Origin: Synechococcus sp. CS-1325
GTDB lineage: Bacteria > Cyanobacteriota > Cyanobacteriia > PCC-6307 > Cyanobiaceae
Length of the DNA stretch: 64,000 bases
Assembly: GCA_025128135.1 (NCBI GenBank)
Contig: JAHLYW010000036.1
Span: 1 to 64,000 of the forward strand
Direction: 5' to 3'
This document shows, piece after piece, positions 51,457 through 58,087 of the stretch (its first letter is position 1; each line of letters starts with the position of its first letter). The notes under the pieces were generated by a model. That model made no database searches, had not been told where the DNA came from, and saw only the letters and a program-made list of their open reading frames with translations. The position numbers were made by a program, and so were the translations under genes.

Positions 51457-51638
51457 GACAGGGAGAGCATGGAACGGTGGGATCGGGGAAGGACGGAGCC
51501 GCTGGAACGATCAGCGAAATGTCTTGCCGCCTATCCCGATACAACGCTAACGGAATACAGGCTTAATGGGTTGTCCGGTTCGTAGGCAATTCTGCCCAAA
51601 GCTTGCCAGGCCAGCTTCGCTGCCCGTGAGCCTGAGTG

Positions 51639-52280
51639 TTAAGGGGAATTGAGCTGGGCGCCCTCCAGTTGGGCTCCCTCCAGCTGGGCCCCGTCGAGCT
51701 GGGTGTCGCGCAGGTCGCAACCACGCAGGTCGCTCTGGCGCAGATCGGCCTGGCGCAGGTCGGCCCCGTAGAGGCAGGCTCCGTTCAGTTTGGCTCCATG
51801 CAGCTGGGTGCCGCCGAAGCTGGCGAAGCTCAGATCGGCGCGACTGAAGTCGGCTCCCCCGAGGTCGGTGAGCTGGTCGAGGCCGGAGCGGAAGTCGGCT
51901 TCCACCAGGCAGGCTCCCTGCCAGTGGCTGCCGGCTGCCACCACGCCCCGGAGGCAACAGCGGTGCATCAGCGCGCCGCCGAAATCGGCCTGCTGCAGCC
52001 GGGAGCCGGAGAGGTCGGCCTCGTGCCAGAAGGACCAGGCAGCACGCACCCCGGAGAGGTCCGCACCCCAGACCAGGGCCCGCTGAAAGCGGCAGCCCGC
52101 CAGCAGGGCGCCGCTGAGGTTGGCGTGGCCGAAGCGGGATTCCTGAAACGAGCCACAGCTGAGGTCGCAGTCGGCAAGATTCAGACCGCCAACATCGATC
52201 CCATTCATCAAGAGGGCTGGGAAGGAGCGCTCACCCGCTGCCAGGGCCTGCCGCAGCTCGGCGAGAGAAGCCGTAGACAC
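51639..52280 (-). CDS. Pentapeptide-repeat protein
   Basis: A 213-residue protein made almost wholly of A(D/N)LxX repeats (residues 27-210, for example ADLSGVR, GADFSRADLSF, ADLRQADLRQSDLRGCDLRDTQLDGAQLEGAQLEGAQL), which fold as a right-handed quadrilateral beta-helix. Several Cys residues lie at repeat corners. The GTG start follows the arsR stop with no gap, so both are made from one transcript. Repeat proteins of this kind bind partners or protect DNA gyrase; the target is unknown. Confidence 0.88.
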   Translation of the reverse strand: MSTASLAELRQALAAGERSFPALLMNGIDVGGLNLADCDLSCGSFQESRFGHANLSGALLAGCRFQRALVWGADLSGVRAAWSFWHEADLSGSRLQQADFGGALMHRCCLRGVVAAGSHWQGACLVEADFRSGLDQLTDLGGADFSRADLSFASFGGTQLHGAKLNGACLYGADLRQADLRQSDLRGCDLRDTQLDGAQLEGAQLEGAQLNSP

Positions 52281-52586
52281 TCAGAGAATGGCAACGAGAG
52301 CGTCTAGCTGCTGGCGACGGGTGGCCAGCAGCAGCTTGTCGCCTTGCAGGATCAGCCGGAACACCCCTTTGTCGATCACCTCGTAGAACACCAGGCTGCC
52401 TTCGGGGCGCCGTCTCACCACTCCAGCGATCGTGAGGAGCTTCAGATGCTTGGAGACAAGCGCCTGGCTCAGCCCGGTGCGCTCCACCACGGCGGTGACG
52501 TTGAGAGCGCCACCGCGCAGGGCATCAAGGACAGCCAGGCGGTTTGGCTCTGAGAAGACCTTGAAATAGTCGGCGAGGGCCTCCAT
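52281..52586 (-). CDS. ArsR-family winged-helix regulator
   Basis: A 101-residue repressor-type protein, MEALADYFKVFSEPNRLAVLDAL with the DNA-binding helices NVTAVVERTGLSQALVSKHLKLLTIAGVV and the wing RRRPEGSLVFYEV. It has no cysteine and a single His (in the recognition helix), so the usual thiol, sulfide or metal sensing of ArsR proteins is unlikely. It is divergent from the acsF operon. The ATG at 52586 is chosen over a TTG at 52592. It probably controls the divergent operon (inference). Confidence 0.85.
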   Translation of the reverse strand: MEALADYFKVFSEPNRLAVLDALRGGALNVTAVVERTGLSQALVSKHLKLLTIAGVVRRRPEGSLVFYEVIDKGVFRLILQGDKLLLATRRQQLDALVAIL

Positions 52587-52627
52587 GGGCAAGGGCGATC
52601 AGAATTGATGAAATCAGATGCCGATAC

Positions 52628-52755
52628 TAACCTGCTATCGCGTTACAGAGATGGCATTGAGCAAAACGGATACCCTTCAACACCAGGTCGGACATCCGGA
52701 TTGCAGCAGCAGCTACATGGCATCGTTGCCTGCTAACATCATGATGTCGTTATAG
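52628..52755. promoter_or_regulatory. Promoter and candidate operators between arsR and the acsF operon
   Basis: TAAC-N10-GTTA (52628-52645) and TAAC-N11-GTTA (52734-52752) occur once near each divergent gene. The second contains the perfect 12-bp palindrome ACATCATGATGT (52736-52747). It lies between TTGCCT (52726-52731) and TTATAG (52750-52755), an 18-base spaced -35/-10 pair, so a bound regulator would block RNA polymerase. Confidence 0.5.
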
Positions 52756-52764
52756 CGTTGATCA

Positions 52765-52911
52765 ATGTTTCTGATGTCGGTGCCTTGCCCGCCGGTCGGG
52801 CCGACCTTTGTGGCGCCAGACCCAGGGCCGATCGAAGCCCTGCTCAGGCGGCTGATCGACGCCCGCGTCCATGCCGCCGGCCCTTCCTTCACCCTGAGCG
52901 CCCCCCGATGA
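52765..52911 (+). CDS. 48-residue ORF overlapping the acsF start
   Basis: An ATG frame, MFLMSVPCPPVGPTFVAPDP then PIEALLRRLIDARVHAAG and PSFTLSAPR, ends with TGA inside the acsF ATGA. The proline-rich start followed by an amphipathic helix is not obviously random. The start sits only 9 bases after a likely -10 box, so translation would be nearly leaderless (or begin at the second ATG, 52774). It could be a small protein or a coupling leader for acsF. Confidence 0.45.
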   Translation: MFLMSVPCPPVGPTFVAPDPGPIEALLRRLIDARVHAAGPSFTLSAPR

Positions 52912-53948
52912 CCGCCACCATCAGCCAGTCGGCCGCCGCCACCCCCGCCGCCCCGCACCTGCGCGAAGACCTGCTCACGCCCCGCTTCTACACCACCGAG
53001 ATCGACAAGGCCGCCCGCACCGACCTGGAGCAGCAGCGGCCCGCCTTCGAGGCGATGCTCGCCGAGATGGAGGCCGACCACAACCGCGACCACTTCGACC
53101 GCAAGGCCCCGCTCGACCGCCTGGGCGATCTGAGCCCCGACGCCAAGACCGCCTACGAGAGCTATCTGGTGCGCTCGTGCGTGTCGGAGTTCTCCGGCTT
53201 CCTGCTGTTCAAGGAGCTCTCCCGCCGCCTGTTTCAGGCCGAACGCCAGGAGCTGGGCCGGCTGTTCCAGCTGATGGCCCGCGACGAGGCCCGCCATGCC
53301 GGTTTCCTCAACCGGGCGCTGGTGGCGGAGGGCATCGAGCTCGATCTGCCCAAGCTGAGCACCAAGCGGCCGATCACCTGGTTCCCGCTCAGCTGGGTGC
53401 TGTATTCGGTGTTTCTGTCCGAGAAGATCGGCTACTGGCGTTACATCCTGATCGACCGGCACCTCAAGGCCCATCCCGACAATGCCTTCGCGCCGCTGTT
53501 CGATTTCTTCGAGCCCTGGTGCCAGGACGAGAACCGTCACGGCGACATCTTCAACCTGCTGATTCGCTGCTGGCCCGCTCTCAAACAGGGCCTGCGCGGC
53601 CGGCTGCTCAGCCGTTTCTTTCTCTGGTCGGTGTTTCTCACCCATAGCCTCACTGTGTGTGAGCGGGGCGATTTCTACCGCCTGCTGGGGATGGATCCAC
53701 GTTGCTTCGATGCCGAGGTGATGCGCCAGACCAACCGCACCGCCCGCCGCGCCTTCCCCTGGGTGTTCGACCTCGAGCAGGGCCATTTCCTGGAGCTGCG
53801 CGATCAGCTGGTGAGCTGCTTCCAGCAGATCCAGGCGGCCAAGGCGGAGCGGGGCGCGCTGCTGCGGCAGCTGGGCCTGAAGCTGCGCTTTGCCGGGCTG
53901 CTGGTGCGTCAGTTCTGCCAGCCGATGGTGCCGGCGGAGGGGGGATGA
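52908..53948 (+). CDS. acsF: Mg-protoporphyrin IX monomethyl ester oxidative cyclase (AcsF)
   Basis: The oxygen-dependent diiron cyclase that builds ring E of chlorophyll. At 346 residues it has the diiron ligands in MARDEARHAGFLN and WCQDENRHGDIFN and the N-terminal LREDLLTPRFYTTEIDKAA of the family. The ATG at 52908 is chosen. In Synechocystis a second isoform (ChlA-II/AcsF-II), expressed at low oxygen, is co-transcribed with ho2 and hemN; the local gene set suggests this is the micro-oxic copy. It overlaps the desaturase by 4 bases. Confidence 0.93.
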   Translation: MTATISQSAAATPAAPHLREDLLTPRFYTTEIDKAARTDLEQQRPAFEAMLAEMEADHNRDHFDRKAPLDRLGDLSPDAKTAYESYLVRSCVSEFSGFLLFKELSRRLFQAERQELGRLFQLMARDEARHAGFLNRALVAEGIELDLPKLSTKRPITWFPLSWVLYSVFLSEKIGYWRYILIDRHLKAHPDNAFAPLFDFFEPWCQDENRHGDIFNLLIRCWPALKQGLRGRLLSRFFLWSVFLTHSLTVCERGDFYRLLGMDPRCFDAEVMRQTNRTARRAFPWVFDLEQGHFLELRDQLVSCFQQIQAAKAERGALLRQLGLKLRFAGLLVRQFCQPMVPAEGG

Positions 53949-54829
53949 CCAGCGCGTCCGTTTCCCCTTCGATCCCGGCAGCCGTGCCTGTGATTCCAGC
54001 GGATCTGCCCACCAGCCTGGCCACGGTGGCCTTCATGGTGGCGATTCACGCCCTGGCGCTGGTGGCACTCCTGCCGGGCTTCTGGAGCACCATGGCGGTG
54101 CTGGTGTTGGTTGTTCTCTACTGGCTCACCGCCTGCGTGGGCGTCACGCTGGGTTATCACCGTCTGCTGGCTCACCGCGCCTTTCGGGTGCCGGCCTGGC
54201 TGGAGGCCGTGATCATCACCTGCGGCACGCTGAGCTGTCAGCACGGCCCGATCGACTGGGCCGGTCTGCACCGTCACCATCATCTCCACTCCGACGACCC
54301 GGCTGATCACCACAACAGCCATCTGGGTTTCTGGTGGAGCCATTTCGGCTGGATGCTCAAGGACGTGCCCGCCAAGCGTCAGGTGGTGGTGCTCACGCCG
54401 GATCTGCAGCGCAACCGTTACTACCGCTGGCTGAACCGGAACTTCCTGCTCCTGCAGGTGCCCCTGGCCGTTCTGCTCTGGTGGCTCGGAGAGGCAACCG
54501 GTGCCGGCGGACTGGCCCTGGTGCTGTGGGGGATCCCTCTGCGCCTGGTGCTGGTGTACCACGCCACCTGGATGGTGAATTCCGCCACTCACCGCTGGGG
54601 CTACGTGAGCTATCCCAGCGGTGATCAATCCCGTAACAACTGGTGGGTGGCCCTGCTCACGTTCGGTGAGGGCTGGCACAACAACCATCACGCCTTTCCC
54701 AGCAGTGCCCGGATGGGGTTCCGCTGGTGGGAAATCGATGTCACCTGGTGGCACATCCGCCTGCTGCATCGCCTGGGGCTGGCTGATCGCATCCGTCTCG
54801 CTTCACCGCTGCGGCGCTGTTCGCCATGA
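53945..54829 (+). CDS. Fatty-acid desaturase (delta-9/DesC-like)
   Basis: A 294-residue membrane diiron desaturase with the three histidine boxes in order: HRLLAH, HRHHHLHSD (HxxHH) and HNNHH near the end (EGWHNNHHAFP). Four membrane helices frame them. DesC-like enzymes put the first double bond in acyl lipids using oxygen. The ATG overlaps the acsF stop (ATGA), and the stop overlaps the next start, so it is an integral part of this operon. Confidence 0.9.
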   Translation: MTSASVSPSIPAAVPVIPADLPTSLATVAFMVAIHALALVALLPGFWSTMAVLVLVVLYWLTACVGVTLGYHRLLAHRAFRVPAWLEAVIITCGTLSCQHGPIDWAGLHRHHHLHSDDPADHHNSHLGFWWSHFGWMLKDVPAKRQVVVLTPDLQRNRYYRWLNRNFLLLQVPLAVLLWWLGEATGAGGLALVLWGIPLRLVLVYHATWMVNSATHRWGYVSYPSGDQSRNNWWVALLTFGEGWHNNHHAFPSSARMGFRWWEIDVTWWHIRLLHRLGLADRIRLASPLRRCSP

Positions 54830-55557
54830 CGGATGCCATCGCCGACATTCCGCGCCTGTTCATCGGCTACGACCCGCGCGAGCGGGTGGCGGTGAACGTG
54901 CTCGCCGATTCGTTGCAGGCCCGCTCCAGCCTGCCGCTGCTGATCGGCCAGCTGCGGCTCGATCAGCTGGCGGGGGTCTATCAGCGCAAGCGCGATCCAC
55001 GCCAGAGCACCGAGTTCTCCTTCAGCCGCTTTCTGGTGCCCTGGCTGGCGGGGTACCACGGCTGGGCCCTGTTCATCGACGCCGACATGCTCTGCCTGGC
55101 GGATCTTGCCGAGCTCTGGGCCCTGCGCGACGAGCGCTATGCGGTGCAGCTGGTGAAGCACCAGCACGTCTGCGCAGAGGGGCTGAAGTTCCAGGGGATG
55201 CCCCAGACGCCCTATGGCCGCAAGAACTGGTCGTCGGTGCTGCTGTTCAACTGCGCGCGCTGCACGGCGCTCACGCCGGCTTACGTGAACACTGCCTCAG
55301 GCCTGGAGCTGCACCAGTTCTACTGGCTGGCGGATGGGGAGATCGGCGCCCTGCCGCCGGAATGGAACGTGCTGGTGGGGGTGCAGCCACTGCCGGCCAC
55401 GCCGAAGATCCTGCATTACACCCTGGGCGGCCCCTGGTTCGACGACTGCCTGACCATGCCCGCCTCAGACCGCTGGCTGGCGGCCCGGGCCGCCATGAAC
55501 GAGCCGCTGCTGGTTGATCCCGTTCCCGTCACCGGAGGCGCCCATGCCCGTTCCTGA
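54826..55557 (+). CDS. Glycosyltransferase, GT-A fold
   Basis: A 243-residue cytosolic transferase. It opens PRLFIGYDPRERVAVNVLADSL, has a metal-binding DxD in LFIDADMLCLADL and a WSSVLLFNC then LHYTLGGPWFDD, as in GT8-like enzymes that use UDP-sugars. The acceptor is unknown; its place between a desaturase and an ADO-like protein suggests a lipid. It overlaps the desaturase by 4 bases and the ADO-like gene by 14. Confidence 0.83.
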   Translation: MTDAIADIPRLFIGYDPRERVAVNVLADSLQARSSLPLLIGQLRLDQLAGVYQRKRDPRQSTEFSFSRFLVPWLAGYHGWALFIDADMLCLADLAELWALRDERYAVQLVKHQHVCAEGLKFQGMPQTPYGRKNWSSVLLFNCARCTALTPAYVNTASGLELHQFYWLADGEIGALPPEWNVLVGVQPLPATPKILHYTLGGPWFDDCLTMPASDRWLAARAAMNEPLLVDPVPVTGGAHARS

Positions 55558-56224
55558 ACTCACCCCCGCTTACCGCGACGCCTACGGGCGCATCAACGGC
55601 CTCGTGATCGTGGGCGAGGGCCTGGCCGATCGCCACTTTCGCAAGCTGGCCCAGATGCTGCCTGAAGACGGCGAGGAGCTGCGGCGCCTGGCCGCGATGG
55701 AGGGCCGCCATGCCGTTGATTTCGTGGGCTGTGGCCGCCAGCTCGCTGTCCGCCCTGATCTGCCCCTGGCGCGGCGGCTGTTCGCGCCGCTGCACGGGCT
55801 CTTCGATGAGGCATTCAGCACCGCGGACTCGGTGGGGGCGCTGGTGATCCAGTGCCTGATCGTGGAAAGCTTCGCTGTGGCCGCCTACCGCTGCTACCTG
55901 CCGGTGGCTGATGCCTACGCCGCACCGATCACCGCGGCGGTGCTCGCCGATGAGGCCGAACACCTCGACTACGGCGAGCGTCAGCTGGCCGCCCGTTTTC
56001 CCGCTGTGGCGGCGTCGATCACCAGCTGGTGCGAGCGGGTGGTGCCGGTGGCGATGACGATGCTGCGGGAGGTCCACAGCGATCTGGAGGCGATCGGCAT
56101 CGATCCCGCCGCGCTGGTGGGGGAATTCATGGGCTGCTTCGGCTCGGCTCTGGAGGCGGTCGGTTTCACCCCACGCCAGGCCAACCGCCTGGCGGCACGT
56201 CTGGCGGCGCTGGCCTGTCCCTGA
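55544..56224 (+). CDS. Aldehyde deformylating oxygenase-like diiron protein
   Basis: A 226-residue ferritin-like protein aligned with cyanobacterial ADO over its length. All six iron ligands are present: Glu in VIVGEGLAD, Glu and His in MEGRHAVDF, Glu in LIVESFAVAAY, Glu and His in DEAEHLDYGE. The conserved Cys after the first pair (VGCGRQL) is also kept. ADO makes alkanes from fatty aldehydes supplied by acyl-ACP reductase; no such reductase is adjacent. It is probably a second, divergent ADO for low oxygen (inference). Confidence 0.85.
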   Translation: MPVPELTPAYRDAYGRINGLVIVGEGLADRHFRKLAQMLPEDGEELRRLAAMEGRHAVDFVGCGRQLAVRPDLPLARRLFAPLHGLFDEAFSTADSVGALVIQCLIVESFAVAAYRCYLPVADAYAAPITAAVLADEAEHLDYGERQLAARFPAVAASITSWCERVVPVAMTMLREVHSDLEAIGIDPAALVGEFMGCFGSALEAVGFTPRQANRLAARLAALACP

Positions 56225-56236
56225 GCTTGCCGTTGC

Positions 56237-56536
56237 CTAAGTGGGTTGGCGCCGGGCCTGCGGGCGGCGATGGTGCTGGGCCTCCAGGCGGCAGAGGGCG
56301 CGGAAGCGCAGCGCCATCAGCTGGTCGAACAGGGGGTTGATCCGGCAGAGCGGTGGGATGTGCAGCAGCCTGTGGCCGGCGATCACCACGTTGCGCTCGA
56401 ATGGGCAGCGGGCCGGGATCAGTCGCACCAACAGGCGGGCCAGCAGCAGCGATCGCGGCCCGATGCCATCAAGCCAGTGGCGGAGCCGATCGATCAGAGC
56501 TCCAGGGCTGGTTCCCCGTAGAGGGCTTTGGGTCAT
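56237..56536 (-). CDS. Mo-nitro_C domain protein
   Basis: A 99-residue protein matching the domain called Mo-dependent nitrogenase C-terminal: WLDGIGPRSLLLARLLVRLIPARCPFERNVVIAGHRLLHIPPLCRINPLFDQLMALRFRALCRLEAQ. Conserved CPFER and HIPPLC are present. These are not nitrogenase subunits and are found in non-fixing cyanobacteria; function unknown. It lies tail to tail with the ADO-like gene, on the opposite strand. A 236-base stretch to its right (56537-56772) holds nothing I can support. Confidence 0.8.
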   Translation of the reverse strand: MTQSPLRGTSPGALIDRLRHWLDGIGPRSLLLARLLVRLIPARCPFERNVVIAGHRLLHIPPLCRINPLFDQLMALRFRALCRLEAQHHRRPQARRQPT

Positions 56537-56772
56537 GGGTGCAGCCCCAGGCAAGCGGGAGGAGAAAATGGTGGCTCTGTTGGTGTTCGGCGGGATCCGG
56601 CGCGAACCAGAAACACCTTCAACCTTCGAACGGCCCTGAGGGCCCGGCTGTCGCGCCGGACACCTCGGTGTGGAGGACCTGAAGGAGGCCCTGAACTGAG
56701 GGCAGCGAAAGAGAGGGCGCTGGGGTGCGGCCCGGAGAGTGCCCTGCACGGGTGGGGCCGATGCCTCGGGCG

Positions 56773-57129
56773 TCAGAGCATCACCGCTGCCAGAGGCGCC
56801 CGCGGCGGCAGGCCTCCGGCCCGGTTGTGGAGCTGCTGGGGATCCAGCCGGGCGGAGCTCACCGTGCCGCCGAAGCGCAGCTGCAGCCAGGTGATCACGG
56901 CTGGATCGCCGGCCACCACTGCTTCCAGACCCGGAGCGAGCTCCGGGAGCAGTGCCGCCAGCAGCGCCGGCCGCAGGTGCCAGAGCTCCACGCTGGCCCC
57001 CTGGCGGTCGCGCCGCTCGGCGATCAGCTCCCGCAGCTGGCCGTCGTCGCTGAGCTGGCCGCTGGGAGCCAGCAGCATCGGCATCGGGTGGGTGGCGGCG
57101 GTCAGGGGGCTGGAGGTGGTGGCAGCCAT
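56773..57129 (-). CDS. Unknown protein divergent from heme oxygenase
   Basis: A 118-residue protein starting MAATTSSPLTAATHPMPMLL, with QLRELIAERRDRQGASVELWHLRPALLAALLPELAPGLEAVVAGDPAVITWLQLRFGGTV. The pattern of charged and Leu-rich helices looks coded. No cysteine and no catalytic motif can be seen. It is divergent from the heme oxygenase gene across an 80-base promoter. I do not recognise a family. Confidence 0.6.
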   Translation of the reverse strand: MAATTSSPLTAATHPMPMLLAPSGQLSDDGQLRELIAERRDRQGASVELWHLRPALLAALLPELAPGLEAVVAGDPAVITWLQLRFGGTVSSARLDPQQLHNRAGGLPPRAPLAAVML

Positions 57130-57139
57130 GGGCGCTGGG

Positions 57140-57178
57140 CGTTGCAACGAAACCGCAACGGCGAAACAACTTTATAAC
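57140..57178 (+). promoter_or_regulatory. Heme oxygenase promoter region with repeats
   Basis: CGTTGCAACG (57140-57149) is a 10-bp palindrome; GCAACG occurs again at 57155-57160. A TATAAC -10-like box at 57173-57178 and a CGATATCG palindrome follow before the ATG. No good -35 is visible, as expected if an activator is needed. Confidence 0.35.
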
Positions 57179-57208
57179 GGTAGCGCGATATCGTTTAGCA
57201 GTTCATTC

Positions 57209-58006
57209 ATGAGCCGGGCCTTCGCTCCGGTTGCCATCGCCATGACCACCACGCTCCCTGCCACGCTCCCTGCCGCGGTCTCCAGCCCGGGCCCCGCTTC
57301 GGTCTCCCACCCCGAATCCACCCCCCTGCCTGGACCCCTCTCAGGCCATGCCAGCCCTGCCGACCTGGCGGCCCGCCAGGGCTTCGGCCCGCGGGTGCGG
57401 CGCCTGCATGCCCGCATCGGCGCCGCCCACCACCAGGCCGAAGGCATGGCGTTCTCGCGTGCCCTGCTCGATGGTCAGGCCACGCCTCTGCAACTGGCGG
57501 CCCTGGTCCGTGCCCTGGGTCCGGGCTACGCCCTGATCGAGCAGCGGGGCCCCGAGCTGGGCGCGGCGCTCGGGGCGATCGATTTCCCCTGGGCGGCCCT
57601 GGCTCGCAGCGCCGTCCTCGCCGCCGATGCGGCAGCCCTGGCGTCGGCCCCTGCCACCCCGAGCTCCGCCGCTGCCGCCCTCTGGCTCGCGCATCTGCAG
57701 GTCCTGGCCCAGCAGGCCCCGCACCGCTTCCTGGCCCATGTGTACGTGCGCTATGGCGGCGACCTCTCCGGCGGTCAGCAGCTGGCCCAACAAGCCAATG
57801 CCATCCTGGCGGCCCACGGCCTGCCGGCCGTGCGGTTCTGGGCCTTCGATCAGCCGTTGCCGGTGCTCAAGGCCGCCCTGCACGACGCCTTCGAGCAACT
57901 CGATCTGAGTGAGGCGGAAGAAGGCGAACTGCTCGATGAAGCGGTGGTGGCCTTCCAGGACACCCAGCGCCTGCTGGCCGAACTGGGTGATCTGGCCGCA
58001 GCCTGA
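57209..58006 (+). CDS. Heme oxygenase (HO-2-like)
   Basis: Opens heme to biliverdin, the precursor of phycobilins, using oxygen. The core (about residues 55-265) has the proximal-His segment RRLHARIGAAHHQAEGMAFSRALLDG, LAHVYVRYGGDLSGGQQLAQQA and a C-terminal DEAVVAFQDTQRLLAEL. A Pro/Ser-rich N-terminal extension of 50 residues is unusual; the ATG at 57242 would shorten it. Next to acsF and hemN it corresponds to micro-oxic Ho2 of Synechocystis. Confidence 0.88.
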   Translation: MSRAFAPVAIAMTTTLPATLPAAVSSPGPASVSHPESTPLPGPLSGHASPADLAARQGFGPRVRRLHARIGAAHHQAEGMAFSRALLDGQATPLQLAALVRALGPGYALIEQRGPELGAALGAIDFPWAALARSAVLAADAAALASAPATPSSAAAALWLAHLQVLAQQAPHRFLAHVYVRYGGDLSGGQQLAQQANAILAAHGLPAVRFWAFDQPLPVLKAALHDAFEQLDLSEAEEGELLDEAVVAFQDTQRLLAELGDLAAA

Positions 58007-58087
58007 GCGTCCTGCCAACCGCCTCGGCTTCCGCCAGCCCCGCCCCGCATCACTCCCTCCCCCATCTCCCGCTCCTCCTGCCGTCCC

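Noticed and set aside
51541..51600. A TTGCCT box before psbA like the one before acsF
   Set aside because: Only one hexamer and a few nearby bases agree; the -10 region does not, so a shared operator is unsupported.
52758..52765. TTGATCAA before acsF as an FNR-type oxygen box
   Set aside because: FNR sites are TTGAT-N4-ATCAA; here the half-sites overlap, so the geometry is wrong.
56237..56536. A nitrogenase gene or remnant
   Set aside because: The Mo-nitro_C label is only a domain name; no nif gene or motif is nearby.
56528..57208. A long upstream extension of the heme oxygenase frame
   Set aside because: The added residues are Arg/Gly-rich and antisense to two minus-strand genes; the promoter-like region just before 57209 argues against it.
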